A stretch of 64,000 bases of DNA from assembly GCA_964020155.1 (NCBI GenBank), contig OZ026554.1, forward strand, positions 3,002,827 through 3,066,826, in the 5' to 3' direction. The position numbers and the translations under genes were made by a program. Below, one piece after another: positions 46,622-61,600 of the stretch. The notes beneath the pieces are model-generated. The model was given only the letters and a program-made list of their open reading frames with translations. It was not told the origin of the DNA and searched no databases. This stretch comes from Chondrilla cf. caribensis (lineage: Eukaryota > Porifera > Demospongiae > Chondrillida > Chondrillidae). Each line of letters starts with the position of its first letter. The first letter of the stretch is position 1.

Positions 46622-49600
46622 ATGGAGATGGAGGATCTCTCGTCGGGATTTCAAGACTTTGGTATTGTCCTCAACGAGCGATGTCTACAGCGAAGTGAGT
46701 ACTTGACTTTAAGAAGAGCTTCGGTCATTTTAGAAATCAGTATCCAGCTTTTAGTTACTATGATGAGGATACTTCGGATTCTGATTGATTGGAATTCCTA
46801 TAGTAGGACTATTCTAAATTACCACTGTATTGTATACCTTGTACGTTTACGCTACATTTATTGTTTCTACAGTTAATGATATTCAATGTCAGCATAAATT
46901 TTCAGTTGAAGATATTATTGATGAGTGGGTTGCTTTTAGTGAGAATAGCCATATTGATAAAATCACTGATGCAGCTTTGGATAAGTTCGAAAGCAAGGTA
47001 CGTATGTACATAAACATGTGCTGATGTATAGTACGAATATGTACATTCTTGTACCCTGTTGTATGGGCATACTGAATGAAAAGTGCACAGATCTTATATC
47101 ATGCAAAAACAACTATTTTGTAGTATTATTATCACGAATTTCATATCAAGGCCCAGTGGCATCATTCATGACATTAAAATTTCTATGATTGACTGTATCA
47201 TTTAGTGGAAATGTAAATGTGTTAGTCTGTATTCTCCTCTTGTTGTTTGGAATATTCACCTGTGTTCACCTTAATTCTGTAATGATTATGATTGATTGTA
47301 TCAACCTTACAGTGTTTCTTTAGTGACTGTGTGCCTGTTTACATCTTTGTTCACTTGTAACTGTGTTTACTTGGAGTCCATACTAACTCTAATACCTGTG
47401 TTCACCTGGTCTTCTTAACCTGTGTTCACCTACATGTGTACTTTGCTAACTGTTTCTGCCTGTGTTCACCACTCATGGCAATCAATAATTAACTGTTTGT
47501 TATTCATTTGGTATGTTTGCTTGTGTACATTTGGCTTCGCCTGTTCACCTTTGCTCTTCACTATAGTATTATGCCGTATTATTGACTATGTTTGCCAGTT
47601 GTTATTTAGTTGGTGGGTTCATCTGTGCTCACCTGTGTTCATTTCTGCCTGTGTTTAACTTTGTTTACTTGACCTACTGTGTTAATTGTGTTCACCTTGC
47701 TACTTGTGGGAAAGTATTGGATATTGAACAACTTCTGTAACATTCCGTAATGACAATACAACAGGTATATTTACATATAGGTCCCAATGGAATGCTGCCC
47801 TCTCCTTTTTGAATGTACAAGTGAAGGTTATCCGGTTTTAATTATTCACTTTGCTCCATACTTACCTTGTCTTATGTCCACGCGTGTGTATGTACCTCAG
47901 TTAACCTGTATTCCTTGGCCTATCTTAGCCTATGTTATGTTGTGCTCTCTAGTGTTCAAGTGTGTTCACCTTTACCTGTACAAATGTTCATCTGGGTTCT
48001 TTATTTTGTTTGACTGTATTCACCTGTATTCATCTTGGTTCTTTATTTTGTTTGACTGTTTTCATCTGTGTTCTGTACTAGCTGTATTTGACTGTGTTCA
48101 CCTACTTCTCTAGTAACTGTGTTGGTCTACATATTCATCTTTGTTCTCCTGACTAACTGTATATGCTAGCATGTTTCCCTGTGCTGATACAGGTGAACTC
48201 AGGACAGCATATTAACTGTATAGCACACAAGTAAACATAGTCATTCATATTAAGAACACAGGTGAACACAGTAAAATACCTAGCTGAAAAAAGGCAAATA
48301 CAATAAAGAAAAGAGGTGAAAACAATCAGCTTAGTAAAGATCACAGATGCTTACATGCACATAATTATTCAAAATTAGTGCAGAACCCAGAGAAACACAG
48401 GCAAACATAAACCATTAAGGATTGTATCCTTCAGCTCATGTACTATGTGAATGCAAGCAATCTACCCAAACATTAAGCAGCAAATATACTAGTTTACCAT
48501 GGTTTATTGTCATACAAAAAATTGACAATCGTTTGATTTTTTTAGATTTGTGGTAAATTGCAGAAAAGCAGTGATATAACCGCTCCTCACCAGCAAGTGC
48601 AGCCGTTTATGTTTCAATCTGAAACCTTGCAGTTAGTAACTGTGAATTGTCTATAGTATGCTTCGCTATAATATTATGTACATATGTACGTATACACATG
48701 CACAATGTAATATACAATACTTACATACATACAGTTTGTGAGTGTGTATGTATCACTTGGTTCCACATTACAGTGACCTGGTTGACAATGATGTTATTAA
48801 TGCATACTCAATGCCAGGAAGTAGCCAAGCTGTGGTACGTATATTATTTTTACTGACTTTTCATGGAAAAATATTATGCAATTTGTTCATTTTGTTTCTG
48901 TTAGCTTAAACAGGGACAGTTACAACCACCTGGATTGGTTACTCCTATGCAGAGTATGGATACGGAGGAAGTGAAGGCTTTATCAGTTGAACCCAAAGTG
49001 TTAGTGACCCTCCATAACAATAACAGTGCCTATGATTTGTAGTGGCAATCCCCTAATTTTATTACAGTATGTACGTATACAGATATTGATGTAGCATCTA
49101 AGTGGGGAGCTGATTACGTACATGTTCCTGGTGTAATTTATCTTGATGTCATAATGATCAATGGTCATTATTGCCATCACACAATTCAGAGGCATTGTAC
49201 CTAGCTACAGTGGAATGCAAGTCTGTTTAACTCAGATTTCTGGTCATGTTAGTACACCTGTCATATTTCACCTGATATGAATATGAAGTGCTATTTTGTG
49301 CTAGGCTGTTTTGGTGTCTTGAAAGATTTCAAACTGTACTACACATTATTACAATGAAATATCATTGCATAATAGTTCTCTTATGTTTAAATCCTCAGCG
49401 CCACTCAAAAAAATTATGAACAAAGTGACCTGATTGCCAGGTGAGCTTCTACAGTTTGTAGCCAACATTGTAATTATTGTTTATATACCTTTGTAGTAGA
49501 GGTACATTTTTAGAAACTCCATATTATACATTGATTGATGAATGTGGTATACTCTATTATGTGATCACAACTTGTAGGGGATACAATTGAAAGAGAAGAT

Positions 49601-52600
49601 TTAACAATTTTCACACCTGGGGTTGGAACCTAAATGTGTGCAAATCATTGAACTTCTGTTTCTATTGTATAACTGTCTTGACCTCTGATGCCTATAATCC
49701 TCATACTTGTGTTGCCTGGTTCTTCTCATTCAGCCCACTGTCTCACAAGCCTTATTGTTATTAATCCTTTACTGTTCAAACTGAGTCCTTTGCTTTTACA
49801 GATGGCATGGCCGAGGGTTTGATTGTGTTCGATTTTGAAATGTAATAGTTGTACCCCTCTTTGGTCGGTACATGGGAAATGTACTGAGCGGATATCAGTT
49901 AATTGACCGAGGGCGCCCTGTAGGCACATTCATTTACGCGGGCTGGTAGGCTTATCGATTGAGGTTTTCAACGAAGAGCAGCAAGAAGGCCTAATAACAC
50001 TGCAGGAATCGTCGTTCGTTCGGTAAATTTTATACTCTCAGACTCGTTTCAGCAAATTTCCTCTTTCGTTCGGTAAAGTTTATACTCCTAGACTCGTTGG
50101 TTTGGCAAGTTTCCTATTTTGTTCGTTCGTTCTGTAGATATTATGAGGCTCATGGGTTCGGCAAGCTTCCTCGTTTGCTCGGTAAATATTCCGAGGCTCG
50201 TGGGTTCGGCGAGTTTCGTCGTTGGCTCAGTAACTATCCGAAGCTCGTTAGATTAAATAATGCCACTTACCAAAACTGGGGTACATCACAAATGTACCCC
50301 AGTACATTGCGAATATACTCCTGTCAGCGCTTTTGTAGTTGATTGAAAACGCCCACGCATCGGGGTACATGATGCTATACATTTTAAACTACTATCAGAA
50401 CATCAATTTGATCTACTTATTGTACACCTTATTATAAAGAATAATACTCAGGTGTATTACAGTATTTGAATTAATGCCCATAAGGGTAATATATGTTTGG
50501 TGAAGGCGGTCATGCATGTTGTCTGTTTTGCCTAATTTCCACATACCTTCTCTTGTTAAACTAGCATGTACTCCACATTGTGTGTACTGTTCGTAGCGTT
50601 GGAGATGGTTGGAAAACTCCTGACTGTTTTGCAAGAAACATGGAAATTATGTTATCGGATACATGGCTGCTGTCTTGTAGTGATGCTTCAGAATATGGTT
50701 ATATGTACCATGCCAATTATGCCAAGGCTTCAGGTTGGTGCAATTGCCTTTGTTGTGCTTTCTCTTCCTTATTTTAGTATGCAATTCTCCGTATGTCTAT
50801 CTAAATGAAATACGTATAAGCACTTCAAGCTGTTGCATAGAGACTATAGCTTACAGTAGTTGAAATTTTCCGGATAAAATATGGGTCCCCATAATTATGC
50901 CTTATTTTTATGTTGTATTCCTGGACAGCGAAGTATCAATATTGAGCCAGCACATATTGGTAAATGTAGCAGCCACCTCCAATGAGCCTGCTATACATAA
51001 TAATGTATGGACATATAATTTGATGATGCTTGATACTTGCTCCCTTTGTAAATTTCATTCACTAATTGTACACATGATTGCATTAGATAGTATCACATAC
51101 TTGCATAATGGTATTGTTAATGTAGATGTCAGTGTATTATAATTGAATTGTATTCTTCTCCAAATAGCAATCAACAAGCATCTTTGCTCAATTGGAGAGC
51201 ATCTGGTGTCAGCAGGTGCTAACTATGATGAGCCAGTCAGTCTGGCTATACCAACTCAAGTAAGTATGCAAAGTGCTGTATTTATTCACTTTACACCCAG
51301 TAACTGATCAATCAATCAATCAATGACACAGACTGGACATGTCTATTAGACAGGAGGTCGCCCTTACATTATACAACTGCATAGTCATCAAAATGTGTAC
51401 TGTTTGAAGCAAGAACTGATTTGATCCACAAAATTAATACTATCTAAAATTGTCCATCCATTGTAATTGAGATCTTCCTCTAGGCCTTCTCCCCTCTACA
51501 ACACCTTCGAACACTCTCCTGGTAAATCTCTTCTTATCCATTGCTTCCACTCTTCCTTTCCATTCCTCCTGTCTCTTCTTCACCGTCTCCAGCACCCCTA
51601 TTACTACCCATGCTTCACATCTATATGTTAGGACCAGCATCACTGTCACATTCACCACCTTCAACTTCATTTGCCTACTCAGCTCTCTTCTCCTCAGGAT
51701 TGCCTGACTCATTCCCACGATAACACTAGATGCACATCCCAACCTTGCTTTCACTTCTCGTTGCATACTGCCATCACTGCTGATCGTAGCTCCTAGATAC
51801 TTCATTGTGTCTACCTGCTCTAACCGTTCATCTCCAATCAATACCTGGCATTCCTCCCTCTTCCTCGCTACGCTCATTACCTTGGACTTTTTCCAATTTA
51901 CCCTTAGATCCCACCTATGCAGTGCCCCGTTCATCACCTGCATTTTGTGCTCCAGCGCCTTTTCTGTCTCTGCCATCATTACCATGTCATCAGCAAACAT
52001 CACGATGCCTATCTTGTCTGTGGACATTGCCACTTCCCTGACGCACTCTCCCCTCCCTTCCTACACCACCTTGTCCATAATAGCATTAAAAAACCATGGT
52101 GACAGTGTACATCCTTGTCTCACTCCTTTATGCACCCTAAACCACCATGCATGACTCCATCCCCTCAACCTTCACTCTGGCCCTTCCTCCTTCATACAAT
52201 GCCTTGATTGACTCTTACCTCATACTCCACCAGTATTCTCCACAGTTTCTCCCTACAAACATTATCATAAGCCTTCTCCAAATCGATAAATGCCATAAAC
52301 ATCATCTTATCCTTCTCAGTCATCTTCTCTATCACCTGCTTCACTGCAAATACCTGATGAACACGTCCCTACCACGTCTAAAACTTCCTTGCTCATCCAT
52401 TGTCCCCCCTTCTGTCAGACCTTGTACAATGTCATTTAGCACCCTTAGCATAGCATACACTGTATCACTGTGACCCATACCCCTTCTACATTCAGTGTTA
52501 TCCTCAGAATCCTTTCATTAACACACTTCCATTCCCTTAAACACCTACCCAACTGTCTGACAAGAGTATTGCCACACCTGCTTTAACTCTGCCATCCTGT

Positions 52601-55600
52601 ACTCCTGAAAACACACACCTAACATCACCTATTGCCTTTTCATCATTCCCCCTCATCTTTGCCTCACTCACACCTAACATCTTCAACCGATATTTCTTCA
52701 TCTCCTCCACCAATTCTGTTTCCTTGCCCTTCATTGTCCTAATATTCCATGCTCCAAATCTGATTTGCTCCCTAACCATGCTCTTACTACGATTAGCCAT
52801 CTTTAGAACTATTGTAACATCTCTTTAGCGTTCCAATCGTTGCTCAATGACCCAGTAACTGAACTAGCTAATATTTATGTAGATATTATAGATGTACGTA
52901 TGTACTGTGTAACACAGTTGTCTCCACAAGATAAATAATGACAGGATGTCAAGGAGTCAGGGTGCACACTTGATTTTAGTGATGCCTAATCTAGGTATGG
53001 GATTTATATGGGTTTTATTTTTTACTGTTGGTCAGTACAATAGAGTGCTACACCCTGTTCCAGGTATGCTGAGGGAAATATTGCTAATATTATATATCCT
53101 TTAGGTTGATTGTAGGGTTAATGGTTCTAATTACTAGGGTATGACATTTCCTGAATTGTAGGCAGTTATAAATGCTTACATGCAATGCATATAAGTGCAT
53201 ATACATACCTGTCTGTTCCAGGGTTTTTCCAAGTTGATCCTGGGCAGGGCACAAGTAGACACTGCGCATGGTATATGGAACATTAGTAGGACTCTCTTCA
53301 TATCAGCTGATAAAAAATAGGTATCACTAAGGGTACAAATGTTTAGTGTACGTACATATCTATGTAGCCATATCAGGGTAAATAGCCTTCTAATGACAAC
53401 AATTCTCTCAAGCTAATTCTTACGAACAAGAGTACACTGTATTTACTTATCTCTGTTCCAGGTAGTTTTGAGGTGTATTGAGAATTGAAATGTATCTCCT
53501 GTTGTGTACAGGGATTTGAATGATACGTTACTGATAGAAAAGTACGTAGTTCATTGTAGTTGCCTGGTCCACAGAATTTGAGAGCAATCCTGCATCGAGT
53601 AGACACACCTTACTTATAATGCAGTTAATACAGATTTAACCCTATAAGATGGGTTTGTTGTCATCATCAGTGTCTATATTGTGTTAGGAAACCTGTGTGT
53701 ATGCAGGGATTATTGTGTCAGAAACTACTGAAATGAAAATCCATCCACAGTCCTGTTTACTCATGGGGAGCAGAGAAGTTAGTCAAGGCCATGTAGTGAA
53801 ACTTGACTTATCAGGAGTCAACAACTTTTCAATATTTTCAGGCCAGGTTAGTGTGTGTGGAAATATGTGTTTCACTCTCAATAGACTGGGATAATTTTAT
53901 GGTGCTTTGTGACTCTTGTTCTAGTCACCTCAGTGCTGAATTGGAATACATTAATCTTGATTCTTGTGATTTTGAATTATAGTTGTTAAAAGGGCCCAGA
54001 ACAAATCCAACTACTCTCATTGGGCTCCTTCACTTTAGTACCCTGTAATTATGAGTAGTGACAGGTTTTCTGTATTCCTTGCATTACTGTATTGTGTGGG
54101 CATACTTCAAAGGCACTACCAAGACAATATATTTGATATTGCATCAGTAAACAATGCAATATCAAACAAATGCCCATGTATAAATATGTTTTTCTATTAG
54201 CCTTAGACCACAAAACTTTATTGCTTTCCCACACAATATCAAATAGGTGCCTATCATTTTAATTTTAGCACCATGGTTATTGAAGGTTAATTTGTCCGAA
54301 ATTTCTTAAGTGAAGTTAAATGAAGTGCACAATGTCAATCTCCACACACCCTCAGGTCTCTTACAATATTACTCACATCACCCTCATGAATGGTTGATAT
54401 CTATTGCTACTAATACTGGAACAGACAGTGTAGTATTTTTTGATGAATATCATGTACGGTACATTACATAAAACTTGTAATAACTGACGATTCCCTTTAT
54501 TGCAGGTAGTGGTAGTGCGAGGTGTCTGTACAGGCAAGGAATTGGTGGCAAATGAACTCATGACTGTGGGTTTAAACCTTCTAATTGTTACCGTTTCAAT
54601 GGGGTTCTACTATACAGTACATGTGATCATTGTAGAATTGCCCTCCATTACATCCAGTGAGGGAAGCCACAGGAACAACAGGTTTGAAATGCTTGTCTTC
54701 ATAAAGTGTTTCCACATCATTATCTGTTATCTACGTATTAGTACGTATGTCTTGTATCACCGAATAAACTAATGATTGCAAGCTTCCTTTTTTGAAAGGT
54801 TTTACTATGATGGTAGCTGCTGGTCCTTTCACTACAAACGACAAACTGGACTATGAACCTCTTAATGACTTACTTACAACAGTCAGGAAAGAACGTCCAA
54901 AAGTTCTTGTATTGGTAAGACTTCTTTGAAGTGTATTATATTGCACTGTACGGTACTGATGACATACGTACTTCAAAGGGATTGGTATGCTGGTAAATTG
55001 CCTACTTACACTGCAGTGCAGTATTTACTTAAGTGCCCCTCCTTATAAATTTACAGTTTCCTTTTTCATTCGGTAAGTATCCTGATGCTCGGAAGTATGG
55101 GCCGCCTCAAAGCCATCTGAATGGGTTGATAGCGACCTCCGGCTCTTTGAGAAAATCGTCTTTCTTCGATGTAAACGAAATCCATCTCAGCTATTCGTAA
55201 TCGCACTTTGAATGGGATACATACTATATAGTTGTATTGTACTGTACGAGTACGAATTACACGCCCTACGGGCGTAATTGTCCGTAAACGTGTCATAAAA
55301 ATGGCACCTTTCAAGTACGGGGATAGTACGGTTTCGTTCGAATTCTAGAAGAAAGGCCTAAAACGAAACTCCAGCCCCCTTAGTATACTTCATGGGTGAC
55401 GCCGAGAAGGATTGGGGAGTTTGACGTCGATCGCATGCGAACTGAAGGAGGAGTTCGCAAACAAACAAACAAACAAACAGAGACCCCGTAAATTATAGTT
55501 GTTTGATTCGAATAATAATGTGTTTCTCCCCAGATTGTATTTCTCAAAATAATGGTTGAACATTGGACATTTTATGACCATTATTGTCCTATAACCCACC

Positions 55601-58600
55601 TCAAGTTCAGTCATCATACCTAAATGTCTGTCTGAAATTACGTAGGACAGCTGCTCTTGCAGAGATTATTTGAAGATATACCATTATATTTCTGAACCAA
55701 AGAGAGTATAACTACCAGCAACCTTCACTAAGTGGATTCTCAACAATGAAATGATTTTAGACACTGCAACAAGGCTAAAGTACAATGTTGTTGATCATAT
55801 GCATGTGATTGAATTCTGATTGAGCCAAGTTAAGGAACAGACTAGAAGAAATGCACAAAAGTACTTCTTTTATATGAGCATTAATAACCTACTAGCAAGT
55901 TGTTTTCAGGTTCTTCCCGGAGTACATCCAGAATGTGATATGGCATGTGTACTAGATAGCTAAAGTAAAGTTCCTCTTTTCTCCAATTTTAATCTTCTAA
56001 TGTAGGTTAAACATTGCTTCTGATAGAGAACATTAATAACAGCAAGTACACCATAAACATTTGAATTGAATAGATTATGTACAAATTTATGCGCATATGA
56101 GAATATTTATGCCATATACAATGAATTAGGATAACTGGCAGTTGTCAGATCAAACATCCATTTGACCTGACAAATTATCAGGTAGACCTCATATACTTAG
56201 CAGAAGCACATATATTGTATTGTATTGTACTGTATTGTATAAGTGATAGTTTCTATTATATTTTTTTAGTGTGGGCCTTTCGTTGATGCAAGACATCCTA
56301 TGATTCAGGTTAGTATTTACTCTTTACTTTTCTGTGTATTCTGAATTTACTCTATGTACTTCACTTGTTAACCTCATAGACTTGTGAAAACGAAGGGATT
56401 GTTCCTTCAATGATGCTAGCTGATATCGTGAAAAATGTTGCAAAAATTCGTCATGAGTTAGTTGCATGTTACTTATCACATACACTCAGCTTGTACATAC
56501 ATGTACTGTGATACTTCCCTTAGTCAGCCAAATTTGCTTGATGTGAATTAATATACATGTGGAGTGTACCTAGACAACTGATTGAGTCTCGTGTCATAAA
56601 TTTGTACATGACAAGCACCTTAAATACTTTACATTGCAGTATGAATCACGATCATTCAGTTCATAGTATTTTCATACCAAAGGTTTATGACACTATATTA
56701 TTGCCAAATGGAAACTAATCTACCAGGGTTCACCTATGTTCACTTGTACTAACCTGTGTCTGATTTCAAGTGTATTTGTCTGAGGTGGCATATTAAATGA
56801 TGAAACTGGCTCAAACTGATAGATTGGCTGAGAGTGAAATATTGTTAGCAAGCAGTAATGATGAACTATTAATATATTGAAGGACCACTTCTATTACCTT
56901 GGTTATAGACATTCTTCACCAGTATTCAACCTTGTTGAACTTTTACTGATATGGCTTCATTTGGGAAAATTTGAAGGGTGAAAAATGGCATCCAAGTTGA
57001 GTTGCTAGATTAAGAGATCAAGAGCCGATTTAGATGAAATGGCCTGCTGCCAGTGTAACAGTAGCAGCACCTGTAGAAATTGTGTTTGTAGGAAGAAAAA
57101 TCGATCTTGTACAAATTGCCAGCCTATTTGTCGCAGAAAATGTGAGAATGGAAGCGACATTGCATCACTTAGGGATCAAGAGTGTGATGGTATAAGACCT
57201 CAAGATGATATACCGCCTAGTTGTACATCACAAAACGGGGATAGCGATGGATTAAGTACATTTACCCACCTATGATGAAGCCCCAGTAACCACCCAGCTG
57301 TTATGGAAGGAGAAAACGTTAAATTTACGAAGAGTTCGCTAAAATGGTGGATTATGCTTACAGCACGATAGTTCACTGGAAACAGAACTTGTTCGTGATA
57401 CCTTCAGCTAAACAAGGTCATCTGTTTGTAGAAGAGCTTGCTAGACTCCTACACGCATATGGACAACATAACCGTCTCCAGAAAGTAGCAATCAAAATTG
57501 CCATGTTATTACCTGCCCTTCTACTTCAAAAACCTCACAAGAAGTCCCGCAATAAGAGCATATCGAGGCACTCATGTGTTGACTACATCTATGGGGTGAA
57601 GGTGATCTCTTCACTCTACTCCACAAAGGGAAAAATATATACAGCATCATTAAAAGTACCATCCTACATCGGGTGGAACATATAAGCTTACTGGAACATT
57701 TGGCAACCTCATGTTTGAAGGCAAGGTCCACCAAGCAATAAGGTTACTGAAGAATGAATCCACCAAAGGAGGCTTTTGCCTATAGACACCATGATCAAGA
57801 ACAACGGCATGCTGAAGTCTGTTTGTGATGTACTACTCGAGAAACACCCTGATGCTCAACCAATCAACCATAACGCTGTCTCATCCCTCTCCTCCCATAC
57901 ACTCTCCAAGTTCCAACCAGTCGTGTTTAAGACCATTAATGGCCTTGCCATCAAATCGGCTGCGCTCCGAGTGAAGGGTGCGGCTGGCCCTTCTGGCCTT
58001 GATTCTTGTGTCTGGCGTAGAATGTGTATGGCATTTCACAAAACCTCCGACCACTTTTGCAATGCCATTGCTTCAGTAGCAAAGAGGGTATGTGCATCCT
58101 ATGTTGACCCAAATGATAACACATATACCGCCTTATAGCTATTAACAAAAATCCGGGTGTCCGTCCCATTGTAGTGGGTGAGGTTCTCTGCCGAATTATT
58201 GGCAAAGCAGTACTAGATGCAATTCGACCGGATGTATTGGAAGTCACTGGTAAACTCCAGCTCTGCACTGGCCAAATGGCTGGCTCGGAAGCTGCCGTGC
58301 ACACCATCAATGCCCTCTTCAGTGATGAGTCATCAGATGCAGACCTCCTTATCGACGTTAGTAACGCATTCAATTGTCTGAATAGACAGGTCGCTTTTCA
58401 AAACCTCATGGCTATTTGTACATCACTTGCAACCATCGCATCGCTAACACATACGGGAATAACTTGTCATTGTTTATTGACTGAGAACATTTTCTTTCCA
58501 AAGAAGGCGTTACACAAGGAGACCCACTTGCAATGGTGATATACACAGTTGCCATTATGCCTCTCATTCGAAAGTTGGGTTCTGAAGACCACACCCACCA

Positions 58601-61600
58601 CCAATTATGGTTTGCTGATGATGCTGCATCCACTGGAAAATTTGAAACATTGCATGCCTGATTGAGGAAATAAATGGAACTTGGTCCCTCCTATGGATAT
58701 CATGTGATTTCCCAGAAGACATGCCTCCTAGTCAAGCATCCAAATGATTTAACAAGGACCCAGAATATTTTCCAAAATTCAGGGATCACTGTCACTCTTG
58801 ATGCACAGACATACCTGGGTTCATGGTTGGGTGAATAGGACTCTGCCACCATCTGTATGGAGGCAAAAGTATTGGAATGGATCAGCAACATTTCCCTCCT
58901 CGCTGAAATCGCCAGAAGCCAGCCCCACACCACACATTCTGCATACTTCATGCGTACCTCCCCCAGCCTTGCTCATCTTCTCTAACCGTTGGAAGATACT
59001 ATTCAATCTAAGCTGATTCCATCTATCCTAGGTCGTGAGGTTAATGACTTTGAACGCCATCTACTCGCCCTGCCTGTTCGGCATGGTGGACTAGGAATAT
59101 CCATCCCTACCGAAATGGCCCATGAGCAACTCGAAGTTTTCAAAGAGATCACAAAGCCCATGGTCAATGCCATCATCTCCCGTGACTACCACCCTACTGA
59201 CATCTCAAGCCCACAACTGCAGGCCAAACAAAATGTGAGATGAAGGAGAATATGTAAAATGAAGACTGTAAAAGATGAAGTAATGAGTTCCTGCTCTACC
59301 ATTCAGAAAGGTTGTTTAGAAATAGCACAGGAGAAAGGGGCATCAAGCTGGCTCATCACTTTGCCCATCAAGAAATACGGGTTTGCCCTACACAAAAGCG
59401 AGTTTCACGACGCTTTATGTTTACGTTATAACTGGAGCCTAGATAAACTTCCAACACAATGCGCATGTAGCTCCAGCTTCAGTCTGGATCATGCTTTGAA
59501 CTGCCTTAAGGGTGGATCTCCCACCAAGTGGCATAATGAGGTTAGAGACATAACCGCAGGATTTATGTCACAAACCTGTCATAGTGTTGTTGTGGAGCCG
59601 CAATTACAACCTCTAAGTGCTGAAAGCTTCACCTTCGCAAGTACCAATGTTGATGACGAGGCCAGATCCGATATATGTGCACCTGGATTTGGGGGAATGG
59701 ATTCCAAAGAGCTTTTTTCGACATAAGGGTGTGCAACCCTAATGCTCAATCCTACCGTAATCTAAGTATACAGTCTGTGTACGAGAAACAAGAGCATGAG
59801 CTGTACAAGAAACAAGAGCTCCTATTCCATTCCAATGCCCATTATCTTTTGTCTCATCAGCAGTTGAAGCCGGCATATGAGTCCAGGCAGTTCTATTACA
59901 TTCATTCATTCGCTGACGTCTTTTATTTCCACGAGTATGGTATATGACATATACAGATACATTGTATCATCACACATCTATTTGATTAAGTAATTTTGGA
60001 TACTTTTCATTCAGGAATCCATTGGATAATAAACACATGTAAACTTTCTCATCCATTCCTGTTACATCCTATAATATCATCGGTACAAACTAGGCTTTGG
60101 CATGTTATTGTAAACATTTAGTCCATTATGTACGTTACAGTGTTTTGCAAAGAAGAATTTGTGATTTTCTAGTTGTTTGATAATACACATAATATGTCCA
60201 AGACAGGCTCATGCAGGGTCAGTACTCAAGGTCATGCTGCAATGTGACATCAGCCATAAAACAGTATATTTAGTGCTGGAAAAGATTTTATACTTAAAAG
60301 TAGGTCAAAGGGAGTTTATGCTATTCTACAGAAGTAGTTTAGCATGAAAGGTGTACTAATATTACTGTTATATATAAGTGATTCACAGATTCCAGATAAG
60401 ATTAGGACCAGATTGAACTTCAGAGATTATAGGTGCATAAGATGAAACTAGACTACAAAATCCATAACAAATAAATTTCTAATGTGGGTTGCTGATAGCT
60501 GTCTCAATCTGAGTGTACATGATTGTACTTGGTAAATTACTGTGGGAATAGTGTTTTTTACTTGTGTTGTATTCTAGGTGTCAGACTGAAGTGGTAATCA
60601 TTCCATCACAATTTGATCTCCCACACCACCAAGTGTACCCACAGCCAGCCTTTGTAAGTGTTTACAGAAAACTAATGTAAGATGTGTGTGTAGTATGTAA
60701 AAAACATCACAGAAACCCCCAAAGGAAAGGGCAATTCAAGCTTTACTGCTCTTCTGTTGTTTTTCTTTGATCTTTCGAGTATATTTGCACAGAAATGTGG
60801 TAGAAGCTTGTTTTAGTAGGCTCCAAAGAAGATTTAAGGCCATGTGATGAATTTATTAGGGTGTAAAATCAACAATAGAGTTACCTCTAACTGTAGCCAC
60901 TAGAGACTGCCAAGTAATTCAAGTGCGGGGAGAGCAATTCTGTATCTAGTTTTTATCTCAGATTCCTTTTTTATAATAGTTGTACTGTACTTTTTTTTAC
61001 ACATGCATCAAATGTGCTCACGATATGGCAAAGTTCACCTGTACCAATTATACAGTAAAATGTCAGTTTTTCCGTTATAATCCTTTTATTGATGTTTCTT
61101 TCAGGGTTCATTAAAGAACATATCAGATGGGGTACATTTCTTCCCCAATCCTTGTGTTATGTCAATTAATGGTGTGTCAGTTGCAATTTCAAGTGCTGAC
61201 ATTTTGAAGCACATGGCTGGTCAAATGTGGTGAGTTTGTATCATTGAAATTATTGTAGTATGACATGCATGTATTTGTGTGCAGTAGAGTCAATCTTAGA
61301 AATACTGTCTACATCACATACTTGTGTACACCTATGTACTTTATTGTAAGGATGTATGGGTGTTTTTGATTTACATCACAACATACACCGCCTGTGTTAT
61401 CAGTTTAGTATCTAACCATTATGCATGATGCATGCATGTGTTTCAACTTATGTAAGATGTATATCTTATATAAGTTGAAACACATTTTTAGTGTATATAT
61501 CTACATGATCCTGTCGTGTTCACTGTGTCCTCCCTTAGTGGTATCCCCCATTCAAAGGACAGGATGTCAGTGATCATTGATCACATTTACACCCAGCAAA

